Of a stretch of DNA of 60,134 bases, positions 17,911-26,040 are shown piece after piece. The translations under genes and the position numbers were made by a program. The first letter of the stretch is position 1. The number at the start of each line of letters is the position of its first letter. The stretch covers positions 1 to 60,134 of the forward strand of contig JBBADV010000014.1 in the NCBI GenBank assembly GCA_041656295.1. The letters are read 5' to 3'. Source of the stretch: Kiritimatiellales bacterium. Lineage in GTDB: Bacteria > Verrucomicrobiota > Kiritimatiellia > Kiritimatiellales > Tichowtungiaceae. The notes under the pieces are model-generated. The model searched no databases, was not told the DNA's origin, and worked only from the letters and a program-made list of their open reading frames with translations.

Positions 17911-18056
17911 AAAATTCCTTAAAATAAACGGGGATTGTATCACCGGGTTTCCGGTAAATCAACGAACTCCGCGTTTTTAAATAAAAACCGCACGGAATGG
18001 CTGCACAGCGTTGCGCGCACTTCTAAATAAAAATACGGTGACGCCCGTTGTAAAGT

Positions 18057-21000
18057 TTATAACGACAGCAGCTCCTGAACATCGTTCCAGGTGAGACTGC
18101 GGGTAAAGTCGCTGTCCTTTTTCAAAGTGGCATCAATGACACTTTTTTTACGTTTCTGCATTTCAAGAACTTTTTCTTCAACGGAATCTTTGGTGATAAG
18201 TTTTACGCTGTAAACGGTGTTTTTCTGACCGATACGGTGCGCACGGTCCGTGGCCTGATCTTCCACCGCCGGATTCCACCACGGGTCATAATGGATAACC
18301 ATGTCGGCGCCGGTGAGGTTCAGTCCGCTGCCGCCGGCTTTCAGGCTGATTAAAAATACCGGAATGGAGCGGTCGGTATTAAACTGATGCACCATGCGCT
18401 GCCGGTCCTGGGTTGCACCGTCGAGATAACAGTATTTCAGACCGCGCGTTTCAAACTCGCGGCGCAGTATTCCGAGCATGGATGTAAACTGACTGAAGAC
18501 GAGAATGCGGTGCTGCGCATCGAGCGCCTCGTTGACCAGTTCAAAAAACAGCTCCATCTTTGCCGACGGAAATTCACTGTTCAAATCCGGCAGTTTCAGC
18601 AGATCCAGGTGGCAGCAGGTCTGGCGCAGGCGGAGCAGCGTTTTGAGAATCTGCATGCGCGAACGGTTGAACCCCTGCGCCGCGACCATATCGCCGATTT
18701 TACGTTTCGCATGTTCGAGCAGCTCGCGATAGACCATGTACTGATCCCTGCTGAGCGTGCTGAATGCAACGCGTTCGATTTTCGGCGGCAGATCTTTGGC
18801 AACCTCTTTTTTCAGCCGCCGCATGAGGAACGGATGCAGCTTGCGCCGGAGTTTCAGTTGCGCGAGACTGCCGTCCGGTCCGCCGTGAGAAATCGGCAAT
18901 TCATAATGTTCGCGAAAAGCTTTATGATTGCTGAGATAGCCCGGCATCAGGAAATCCATGATCGACCACAGGTCGGCAACGCTGTTCTCGATCGGCGTTC
19001 CGGTGAGTACGAGTTTATGCAGCGCGCGGATTTTTTTAGCCGCCACCGCGTTTTGCGTCGTGCGGTTTTTGATGTGCTGCGCTTCGTCGAGCACCGTAAC
19101 GGAAAATTCATATTTCAGATATTCATCCAGGTCGCGCCGGAGTAATGCGTAGGATGTAATAACGAGATCGACATTGCCGATTTTTCCGATGTGCTCATGC
19201 CGGTCGGCGCCCTGCATTTTCAGCACGCACAGCTGCGGTGTAAATTTCGCCGCCTCTTCCCCCCAGTTATCGACGAGACTCGTTGGACAGATAATGAGCG
19301 CCGGCTTTCCGCGCGCGGCTTCGTTAATGCGCTCGAACTGCAGCCAGGTTAATGTCTGCAGTGTTTTTCCCAGACCCATTTCGTCGGCCAGAATTCCTGC
19401 AAAGCCGCTGCGTTCAAGAAAGCGCAGCCAGTAGACGCCCTCTTTCTGATACGGGCGTAAGATCTCTTCCAGCGTTTCACCGAGCGGTTCCGGTGTGATT
19501 TTTTCTTCACGGTTTTGTTTTTCGGCGCGCAGCCGCCAGTCCGGCGGCGCCTCGACGTCGACGCCGTCGAGCGACATGAGCGACGCCTGCACATAAGCGG
19601 CATAAATATCGTTCATGCGGAATAAACCGCCGGCGCCGGCGGCATCCACTGCACAGTCGCGAAAAATATCGCGGGCAGTTTCAATAGCATCAATATCAAG
19701 CAGAACGGTACGCCCGTTTTTCTCAACGAAAGCATCGCCCATATTCAGGGCGCGCTGAATTTCGCTTTCGCTTAAACTCTGTTCGCCGGTGCTTTCATAT
19801 TCGTAGCCGACGTCGAAAAATCCGTTGCCGGATTCGTGAATATGAATGACCGGCAATGTAAACTCGGCTTCGTCCATAAACGGCGCAATGCGTCCCTCCA
19901 TTTCGATACGCCAGCCGTAACGGCGCAGGCGCGGCACCGCGCCGCCGAGAAAATTCAGCACTTCGCGCGTGCCGACGACCGACGTAAGCAGATCGCCGCG
20001 ATGTCCGCGAAAACCGGAAAAAGCCAGCTGATCGAGCGCGCGTTTTTCGGCGTCGATGTTGCGCACCTGATATTCCATAATATCGGCGGCGCTCGGGACA
20101 GCAAAATGTCCGGCGGGCTCTTCACGCGCGGCGATGAGCGTGTTGGCCCCGTATTCCGCATAAAGCCTGGCGGAGAGCGATGCACGGCTGCCGCTGACAA
20201 CCAGCCGGAAACGCGGCTCCGCCGGTTTTAGGATAAACAGATCCGGCGAAATATTGGTGTCTACCGGAATCAAAAGCTGCAGCCCCGGAAATTCCTGCTG
20301 GATAAAACCGGGAACAGCGGCGCGCGGAATGCGCGCAGCCTGATGATAAATTCCGCGCAGCGGCGGCGGCAGCAGTGCATCGATTTTCCGGAATGTCCCG
20401 CCGGAAAAAACCCAGCCGGCGCGGGCGCCGATAATGAACAGCGGTTTTTCACCGCTGTCCGGTACATCGGTTTGAATCGACAGATTCAACTCGCCGGTAT
20501 TTTCATCCAGCAGAACGCTGAGCCGCGTCGCCGCAATTTCCGGCGATACCGTCAGCGGTTTTTCCTGTCCCTGTACAAACAGCGGTTTATTGATGAACAG
20601 CTGCAGGAGATTGATAAAATCATTTTCAGCCGCGGTAAACTGTCCCTGCGCCGGACCTTCAACAATATCTTCAAGCACGAACAGCAGATTTTCGTCGCGC
20701 GGTGTGAACGACAGCGGCAGATCGCGCGGAACATCGTTCAGCGGCATCATGTGACCCTGATAATTTGCGGAACAGAGCATAGGGAAACGCCCCCCTTCTG
20801 CCGCCGTCCGCCAGTGACCTTCCATTTCAATCCGCAGAATCGCCGAAACTGCCTTCGGCGAATCTGCCGGCACGCGCTGAATATATTGCGACTCGTCAAA
20901 CTGCCTCTGCCGTTCCGCCTGACGTTTTTCGCGCGCCGCTTTTTCTTCACGCAGCGGATCGCTGTACTGCCGGATTGCGGCGAGGCCGAGCGCCACCAGA

Positions 21001-21245
21001 TGCACACAGATTAAACCCTTTTCCTGATTGTCGCGGCACGGGCACAGATTATCCACCAGTCCGTCCGGCAGGACTTCAAACCTGCTGCGCATGCCGCGTA
21101 TACCGAGCGCCAGTTCGCCGGAAACAAACGGCGGATCAAACTCCACGCTGTCTACCACGCCGCGTTCAAACAGCAGTTTGCCGTCGCGGTATGCTTTCCA
21201 TCCCGCCCAGTCCTGCAGAATTTTCTGTGTAAACGGCAGCTTCAT
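18057..21245 (-). CDS. SWIM zinc-finger SNF2-family helicase
   Basis: 1,062 residues from the ATG at 21245. A TTG 24 bp upstream is possible. The N-terminus has a SWIM zinc finger with Cys68-X-Cys70 and Cys80-X-His82. A long middle region (about 100-590) is the uncharacterised segment usual in bacterial SNF2 proteins. The C-terminal motor has LRPYQKEGVYWL, Walker A DEMGLGKT (about 613-620), DEAQ (about 715), TGTPIENS, VFSQFTSML, LISLKAGGSGLNLTGAD and ATDRAHRIGQ. It is a DNA-dependent ATPase of the Swi2/Snf2 type, probably remodelling DNA-protein complexes. The true role is not known. It is a single gene with divergent hsdM upstream. Confidence 0.92.
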   Translation of the reverse strand: MKLPFTQKILQDWAGWKAYRDGKLLFERGVVDSVEFDPPFVSGELALGIRGMRSRFEVLPDGLVDNLCPCRDNQEKGLICVHLVALGLAAIRQYSDPLREEKAAREKRQAERQRQFDESQYIQRVPADSPKAVSAILRIEMEGHWRTAAEGGRFPMLCSANYQGHMMPLNDVPRDLPLSFTPRDENLLFVLEDIVEGPAQGQFTAAENDFINLLQLFINKPLFVQGQEKPLTVSPEIAATRLSVLLDENTGELNLSIQTDVPDSGEKPLFIIGARAGWVFSGGTFRKIDALLPPPLRGIYHQAARIPRAAVPGFIQQEFPGLQLLIPVDTNISPDLFILKPAEPRFRLVVSGSRASLSARLYAEYGANTLIAAREEPAGHFAVPSAADIMEYQVRNIDAEKRALDQLAFSGFRGHRGDLLTSVVGTREVLNFLGGAVPRLRRYGWRIEMEGRIAPFMDEAEFTLPVIHIHESGNGFFDVGYEYESTGEQSLSESEIQRALNMGDAFVEKNGRTVLLDIDAIETARDIFRDCAVDAAGAGGLFRMNDIYAAYVQASLMSLDGVDVEAPPDWRLRAEKQNREEKITPEPLGETLEEILRPYQKEGVYWLRFLERSGFAGILADEMGLGKTLQTLTWLQFERINEAARGKPALIICPTSLVDNWGEEAAKFTPQLCVLKMQGADRHEHIGKIGNVDLVITSYALLRRDLDEYLKYEFSVTVLDEAQHIKNRTTQNAVAAKKIRALHKLVLTGTPIENSVADLWSIMDFLMPGYLSNHKAFREHYELPISHGGPDGSLAQLKLRRKLHPFLMRRLKKEVAKDLPPKIERVAFSTLSRDQYMVYRELLEHAKRKIGDMVAAQGFNRSRMQILKTLLRLRQTCCHLDLLKLPDLNSEFPSAKMELFFELVNEALDAQHRILVFSQFTSMLGILRREFETRGLKYCYLDGATQDRQRMVHQFNTDRSIPVFLISLKAGGSGLNLTGADMVIHYDPWWNPAVEDQATDRAHRIGQKNTVYSVKLITKDSVEEKVLEMQKRKKSVIDATLKKDSDFTRSLTWNDVQELLSL

Positions 21246-21490
21246 TCTACGGTTTTTACCTCGTAACAAAAGGTAACCATTGTCTTCAGCCGGACAAAAA
21301 ATACGAGCCGTTTTTTGCGTAAAGATTGAAAAACTTGCCGGACAGTAAAATGTGTTTAAATCACCTCTGCCGCTCCCCTGCCTGCTCTGTTTTCGCCGTT
21401 TTCCGGCGTTATAACCCTGTGGATTGAAAACTTCCGCCGGCGCGGCCGGTCTGGTATAAAGGCTGCATTGTTTTAAGAATGGGAGCCTAT

Positions 21491-23077
21491 ATGTCAGGAG
21501 ATCAGAAGCGGCAGCTGGAGCAGAAGCTGTGGAGTATTGCGAATGAACTGCGCGGCAAAATGGATGCCGACGAGTTTCGCGATTATATTCTCGGATTTAT
21601 CTTTTATAAATATCTGTCAGAAAAACAGTGTTTATATGCCAACAAACTGCTGAAAGGCGAAAAAACGGAAGAGTACCGGAATCTGACAGACAATGATCTT
21701 TTAAAAGCCATTCACGATGAATCGCTCGAAACGCTGGGCTATTTTCTGAAACCGGCAGAGCTGTTTGAATCGCTGGTGGAACGGGGCAGTTCCCGCGCGG
21801 AAAAATCCGCCGGCGATGAGTCCGCTCCGAACTATATTCTCGACGACCTCGAAAATGTACTGACGCATATTGAGCAGAGTACAATGGGAACGGAGAGCGA
21901 AGACGATTTCAACGCGCTGTTTGAGGATATTGATCTGCAGTCAACCAAGCTCGGACGCAGCGTTTCCGCGCGGAATGAACTGATTGTGAAGGTGCTGTCG
22001 CATCTGAACGGCATTGATTTTAAGCTGGAGGATACCCGCGCCGATATTCTCGGCGACGCCTATGAATATCTGATTGGACAGTTTGCCGCCGGCGCCGGCA
22101 AAAAAGCCGGCGAGTTTTATACTCCGCAGCAGGTGTCCACCGTGCTGGCGCGGATTGTTACCACCGGAAAAAACAAACTGCGGTCGGTTTATGATCCAGC
22201 CTGCGGCTCCGGCTCGCTGCTGCTGCGCGTGGCGAAAGAGGCGGACGTGGCGGAATTTTTCGGACAGGAGATGAACCGCACCACCTTCAACCTCTGCCGT
22301 ATGAATATGATTCTCCACGGTGTGCATTACCGCGATTTTGATATTCAGCAGGAGGACACGCTCGAAGCGCCGCGACATTTAAATTTCCGTTTTGAAGCGG
22401 TGGTTGCCAATCCGCCCTTTTCCGCCAACTGGAAAGGCAAAAATAATCCGCTGCACCTGACCGACGAACGGTTCTGTGAATACGGCGCGCCGGCGCCGAC
22501 CAGTAAAGCGGATTTTGCATTTGTTCAGCACATGATCTATCAGCTGGCCGACAACGGAACCATGGCGTGCGTTCTGCCGCACGGCGTTCTGTTCCGCGGC
22601 GGCGCGGAGGGCACAATCCGCCGGCACATGATTCAGGAGCTGAATGTACTGGATGCGGTCATCGGACTGCCGGCAAATCTGTTTTACGGTACATCTATTC
22701 CCGCCTGTATTCTGGTGATTAAAAAATGCCGGCAGAAAGATGATTCCATTCTGTTTATCGACGCCAGCGGCGAGGGCCATTTTGAAAAGGTGAAAAACCA
22801 GAATGTACTGCGCGACGCAGATGTCGATCTGATTGTGAAAACCTACCGCGAGCGGAATGTGATTGATAAATTCAGCGTTGAAGCCTCGCTCTCGGAAATT
22901 GAGGAGAACGACTGGAATCTGAATATCCCGCGGTATGTGGATACCTTTGAAGAGGAAGCGCCGGTGGATCTGGAGGCGGTGGCAAAAGAACTGAAAAAAC
23001 TGGACGAGCGTATGGTTGAAACGGATCGTGAAATTGCGGGATTCTGTAAAGAGCTCGGCATTCCGGCGCCGTTTTGA
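21491..23077 (+). CDS. hsdM: Type I restriction-modification system, methyltransferase subunit HsdM
   Basis: 528 residues. The start at 21491 follows GGGAGC; an upstream in-frame ATG at 21479 has no ribosome site. The N-terminal helical HsdM domain (LWSIANELRGKMDADEFRDYILGFIFYKYL) is followed by the N6-adenine methyltransferase fold: GEFYTPQQVSTVLARI, the AdoMet motif DPACGSGSLLLR (about 236-247) and catalytic NPPFSANW (about 305-312). Works with HsdS (specificity) and HsdR (cleavage). It starts the restriction operon. 386 bp of repeat-rich DNA separate it from hsdS. Confidence 0.96.
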   Translation: MSGDQKRQLEQKLWSIANELRGKMDADEFRDYILGFIFYKYLSEKQCLYANKLLKGEKTEEYRNLTDNDLLKAIHDESLETLGYFLKPAELFESLVERGSSRAEKSAGDESAPNYILDDLENVLTHIEQSTMGTESEDDFNALFEDIDLQSTKLGRSVSARNELIVKVLSHLNGIDFKLEDTRADILGDAYEYLIGQFAAGAGKKAGEFYTPQQVSTVLARIVTTGKNKLRSVYDPACGSGSLLLRVAKEADVAEFFGQEMNRTTFNLCRMNMILHGVHYRDFDIQQEDTLEAPRHLNFRFEAVVANPPFSANWKGKNNPLHLTDERFCEYGAPAPTSKADFAFVQHMIYQLADNGTMACVLPHGVLFRGGAEGTIRRHMIQELNVLDAVIGLPANLFYGTSIPACILVIKKCRQKDDSILFIDASGEGHFEKVKNQNVLRDADVDLIVKTYRERNVIDKFSVEASLSEIEENDWNLNIPRYVDTFEEEAPVDLEAVAKELKKLDERMVETDREIAGFCKELGIPAPF

Positions 23078-23091
23078 ATGGATTGAGAGAG

Positions 23092-23130
23092 GAAAAATGG
23101 TAGGGCGGTCAGTCCCTTGACCGCCGCACG
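23092..23130. repeat. 39-bp palindromic repeat, copy 1
   Basis: Identical over 39 bp to 23333-23371. The core GGCGGTCA...TGACCGCC is a hairpin. It lies 15 bp after the hsdM stop. A third, diverged, family member is at 33494-33520. Confidence 0.85.
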
Positions 23131-23332
23131 CATGCGCAGAATATATTTTAGACAGGATTAACGGGATAAACAGGATTATGAACAACGAATTTTTAACCGC
23201 GGATGACGCAGATATAAACAGATGAGAGTTTTTTACAAAAGGGAACAAAGGAAAACGAAGATTCCAATTGCTAATGAACGTTAATGAACGCAAATGAAGA
23301 ATTATCCAACAGAAGATCGCAAAAAACGCGAA

Positions 23333-23371
23333 GAAAAATGGTAGGGCGGTCAGTCCCTTGACCGCCGCACG
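23333..23371. repeat. 39-bp palindromic repeat, copy 2
   Basis: Exact copy of 23092-23130 with the hairpin core GGCGGTCA...TGACCGCC. Both copies are followed within about 50 bp by TTTTAGACAGGATTAAC, so a larger unit seems to be duplicated in the hsdM-hsdS gap. The 200 bp between them are low-complexity text of the GCAGATATAAACAGATGAG type and contain no gene. Confidence 0.85.
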
Positions 23372-23463
23372 TATGAATGGAATCAAGCCACTGAATACAC
23401 GAAAAACTGAAAATTTTAGACAGGATTAACAGGATTTTTGAAGAGAGAAAGTTAGCCACGAGA

Positions 23464-24666
23464 ATGCACAAAAACGCACAAAAAAAAGTTCCTGAACTCC
23501 GCTTTCCTGAGTTTGAGGGAGAGTGGACAAATAAATCCTTATCAGAATTTCTCATTCCAACTTTTCGGGAAGTGAACAAGCCAACTGCTTTATACAAATC
23601 CATTGGTGTACGAAGTCATGCAAAAGGGACTTTTCAAAAAAATGATTTTGATCCTACAAAAGTAGCGATGGAGAAGCTTTTCGAAGTGCGCGAAGGAGAT
23701 CTTATTGTAAACATTACTTTTGCCTGGGAAGGTGCAATTGCTATTGCAGGGAAATATGATGATGGCGGATTGGTTTCTCATCGATTCCCGACTTATGTAT
23801 TTAATAATGACATTGTTTGTAGAGATTTTTTTCGGTCAGTTTTTGTTCGAAAACGGTTTCGGTCTGTATTGGAATTAATTTCCCCCGGAGGTGCTGGGCG
23901 AAATCGAGTGCTTAGTAAATCTGCATTTTTAAATATACAATGGGATTTCCCTCCTATTCTCCAAGAACAACAAAAAATTGCCGCGTTGCTTTCTGCGGTG
24001 GATCGAAGGATTGAGAGGCTGGAGAAAAAACGGAATTTATTGAAAGAGTATAAAAAAGGGCTGATGCAAAAACTGTTCAGTCAAACTCTCCGCTTCACCG
24101 ACGATAATGGCCGGCCTTTCCCCGATTGGGAAGAAAAACGGTTGGGGGATGTTGCTGAGGTAAATCCATATACTGATGGTTTCCCAGATAGTTTTATATA
24201 TATTGATTTGGAAAGTGTTGTTGGCGGGCTATTAATCCAAGAAAATCAAGTGAGAAAAGAAAATGCGCCCAGCCGAGCTCAGCGTGTGTTGAAAAAAGGA
24301 GATATCCTTTTTCAATTGGTGCGGCCATATCAAAAAAATAACTTTTTCTTTGATCGCAAAGGCGGGTTCGTTGCATCGACAGGATATGCCCAATTAAGAA
24401 CAAACCAAAATAAAATGTTCCTTTACCACTGGCTTCATATTGAAGATTTTGTCCGAAAAGTTCTCTTGCGATGTACGGGGACGAGCTACCCTGCAATCAA
24501 TTCGAGAGATCTGGAATCAATTAGAATTTTAATGCCGTGCATTCAAGAACAGAAAAAAATCGCGGATTGTCTTTCTGCAATGGATCGAAAAATTGAACAG
24601 GTCGAAAAACGGATTTTACAAGCGCGCGAGTTTAAAAAAGGGCTTTTGCAAAAGATGTTTGTGTAA
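23464..24666 (+). CDS. hsdS: Type I restriction-modification system, specificity subunit HsdS
   Basis: 400 residues with the usual duplicated plan. Target-recognition domain 1 begins VPELRFPEFEGEW. Conserved coiled region 1 is LQEQQKIAALLSAVDRRIERLEKKR...LKEYKKGLMQKLF (about 165-205). Domain 2 begins RPFPDWEEKRLGDV. Conserved region 2 is IQEQKKIADCLSAMDRKIEQVEKRI...EFKKGLLQKMFV at the end. The two domains read the two halves of a bipartite target. The gene is visibly more AT-rich than hsdM and hsdR, as is common for exchanged specificity genes. The first seven residues (MHKNAQK) look derived from a dispersed ATGCACAAAAACGCACAAAA repeat. Confidence 0.93.
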   Translation: MHKNAQKKVPELRFPEFEGEWTNKSLSEFLIPTFREVNKPTALYKSIGVRSHAKGTFQKNDFDPTKVAMEKLFEVREGDLIVNITFAWEGAIAIAGKYDDGGLVSHRFPTYVFNNDIVCRDFFRSVFVRKRFRSVLELISPGGAGRNRVLSKSAFLNIQWDFPPILQEQQKIAALLSAVDRRIERLEKKRNLLKEYKKGLMQKLFSQTLRFTDDNGRPFPDWEEKRLGDVAEVNPYTDGFPDSFIYIDLESVVGGLLIQENQVRKENAPSRAQRVLKKGDILFQLVRPYQKNNFFFDRKGGFVASTGYAQLRTNQNKMFLYHWLHIEDFVRKVLLRCTGTSYPAINSRDLESIRILMPCIQEQKKIADCLSAMDRKIEQVEKRILQAREFKKGLLQKMFV

Positions 24667-24703
24667 GCAGTTTGTTGGATGAAAGTGACATAATGGACTG
24701 GAA

Positions 24704-24726
24704 TGACGGTGATACTGAAAAGGAGA
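24704..24726 (+). repeat. 23-bp direct repeat, copy 1
   Basis: TGACGGTGATACTGAAAAGG followed by AGA. Identical to 25239-25261, and with 25366-25388 as a diverged third copy. Copies 1 and 2 bracket the 24787-25236 gene. The GGAGA could also act as a ribosome-binding-like element. Confidence 0.85.
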
Positions 24727-24786
24727 CACTGTAGTTTACTGCCAGTTGCTGGTTATTTGTTGATTAGTTATTAGTGAGAAAATGAA

Positions 24787-25236
24787 ATGCAAGTTGGAAC
24801 TGCTATTCTAACAGGAGTTATAACAATTTTCACAACAGTGGTTGCTATTCGGTTGGATCGCTGGCTGGATCGTAAAAAAGTTGCTGAAGAGCGAAAAAAG
24901 CACGAAAAAGAAGAATTGTTAAAGAAAACAGATCAAATGCTTGATTACATAGAAGAGCTTTTGGGGTTGTTAAGAAATGGTGTAGAATGTTGTAGTCAGC
25001 GAGATCAGTTTAAGCGCAAATGGATTTCGTTAAAAAAATTGATTCCGGACAATAAAGAGATGTCACAACTGGTTGCTGATTTTCAAAACGCAGATAGTGC
25101 ATTAGGATTGGGCCGTTCTGGAATTCGTGATGCGATAAAAGCGATGGAACGATTTAAAAACAAATTAACCGGTTTAATGCGCCGAATGGAATTCCAGAAT
25201 GAACCGGAAAATTTAAAAAATGGCATAAAAAACTGA
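24787..25236 (+). CDS. Small membrane-anchored coiled-coil protein in the restriction locus
   Basis: 149 residues, not recognised. Residues about 3-21 (VGTAILTGVITIFTTVVAI) are one TM helix. They are followed by a basic, strongly helical region (LDRWLDRKKVAEERKKHEKEELLKK) that should be cytoplasmic, then further helices. The gene is AT-rich and framed by identical 23-bp direct repeats, so it looks like a cassette inserted between hsdS and the four-helix gene. A role in restriction control or in a separate defence function is only guesswork from position. Confidence 0.7.
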   Translation: MQVGTAILTGVITIFTTVVAIRLDRWLDRKKVAEERKKHEKEELLKKTDQMLDYIEELLGLLRNGVECCSQRDQFKRKWISLKKLIPDNKEMSQLVADFQNADSALGLGRSGIRDAIKAMERFKNKLTGLMRRMEFQNEPENLKNGIKN

Positions 25237-25238
25237 AG

Positions 25239-25261
25239 TGACGGTGATACTGAAAAGGAGA
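25239..25261 (+). repeat. 23-bp direct repeat, copy 2
   Basis: Exact copy of 24704-24726, 2 bp after the stop of the cassette gene. Confidence 0.85.
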
Positions 25262-25365
25262 TCGTTTATTATTTCACACGGCGAATATCGGGTTGGAAAA
25301 TGAATTTTTCAACTGCACGAATTTTAGGAAAAGAATGTTTGTGTGAGCGGCATAAAGGAGTGAAA

Positions 25366-25388
25366 TGGCGGTGATACTGGAAAGGAAC
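25366..25388 (+). repeat. Diverged 23-bp direct repeat, copy 3
   Basis: TGGCGGTGATACTGGAAAGG followed by AAC, directly before the GTG start of the four-helix gene. Just before it, AAGAATGTTTGTGTGAGC resembles the very end of hsdS (AAGATGTTTGTGTAAGC), which suggests that the hsdS 3' end was duplicated together with the repeat. Confidence 0.7.
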
Positions 25389-25392
25389 GATT

Positions 25393-25983
25393 GTGGCTGA
25401 GGGGTTTATTCCTCCGCACGGCGGCTATCAGGATTTGCAGTCGTACCGTAAGTCGCTGGTGGTGTATCAGGCGACGCGCCGGTTTTGCCGCGAGTTTTTC
25501 GACCGGTATGACCGCACGATTGATCAGATGGTGCAGGCGGCGCGCAGTGGTAAGCAGAATATTATTGAGGGAAGTGCGGCGTCCGGCACGTCAAAGGAAA
25601 CCGAGCTGAAACTGACAAATGTTGCGCGTGCGAGTCTGGAGGAATTGCTGGAGGATTACCGCGATTTTATGCGTGACCGCGGAATTGCGGAGTGGGACAA
25701 GGAGCACCGCTATGCCCAACGGTTGAGTGTGCTGTGCCGCGAGCCGGAGGCGGATTATGAAACGTTCCGCGCGGCGGTGGAGCACAAGGATCCGGCCATC
25801 CGCGTCAACGCGATTGCCGGGCTGATTAAGGTGACAACGTATCTGCTGGATCAGCAGATCCGGCGGCTGGAACAGGATTTCCTGAAAGAAGGCGGCTTGC
25901 GCGAGCGGATGACGCGCGCGCGCATTCAGGTGCGGGATGAGCAGAAAAGGAACTGGCGGAAGAAAAATGACGGAAATAACTAA
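25393..25983 (+). CDS. Four-helix-bundle suffix-domain protein
   Basis: 196 residues from a GTG at 25393 preceded by AAAGGA. The N-terminal 115 residues match the four-helix-bundle (S23/23S-rRNA intervening-sequence protein) family: QSYRKSLVVYQATRRFCREFF, QMVQAARSGKQNIIEGSAASGTSKETE, LTNVARASLEELLEDYRDFM. The C-terminal extension, with a helix ...YLLDQQIRRLEQDFLKEGG, is the suffix domain. From memory, this class is found near restriction systems and other mobile genes, but its job is unknown. It sits between hsdS and hsdR and keeps the GC-rich codon use of hsdM and hsdR. Confidence 0.85.
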   Translation: MAEGFIPPHGGYQDLQSYRKSLVVYQATRRFCREFFDRYDRTIDQMVQAARSGKQNIIEGSAASGTSKETELKLTNVARASLEELLEDYRDFMRDRGIAEWDKEHRYAQRLSVLCREPEADYETFRAAVEHKDPAIRVNAIAGLIKVTTYLLDQQIRRLEQDFLKEGGLRERMTRARIQVRDEQKRNWRKKNDGNN

Positions 25984-26040
25984 GATAATAGGGAGCGCGG
26001 CTTTCGCCGCTTGGGTCGTTTTCGTCTTTTGAAAGAATGT

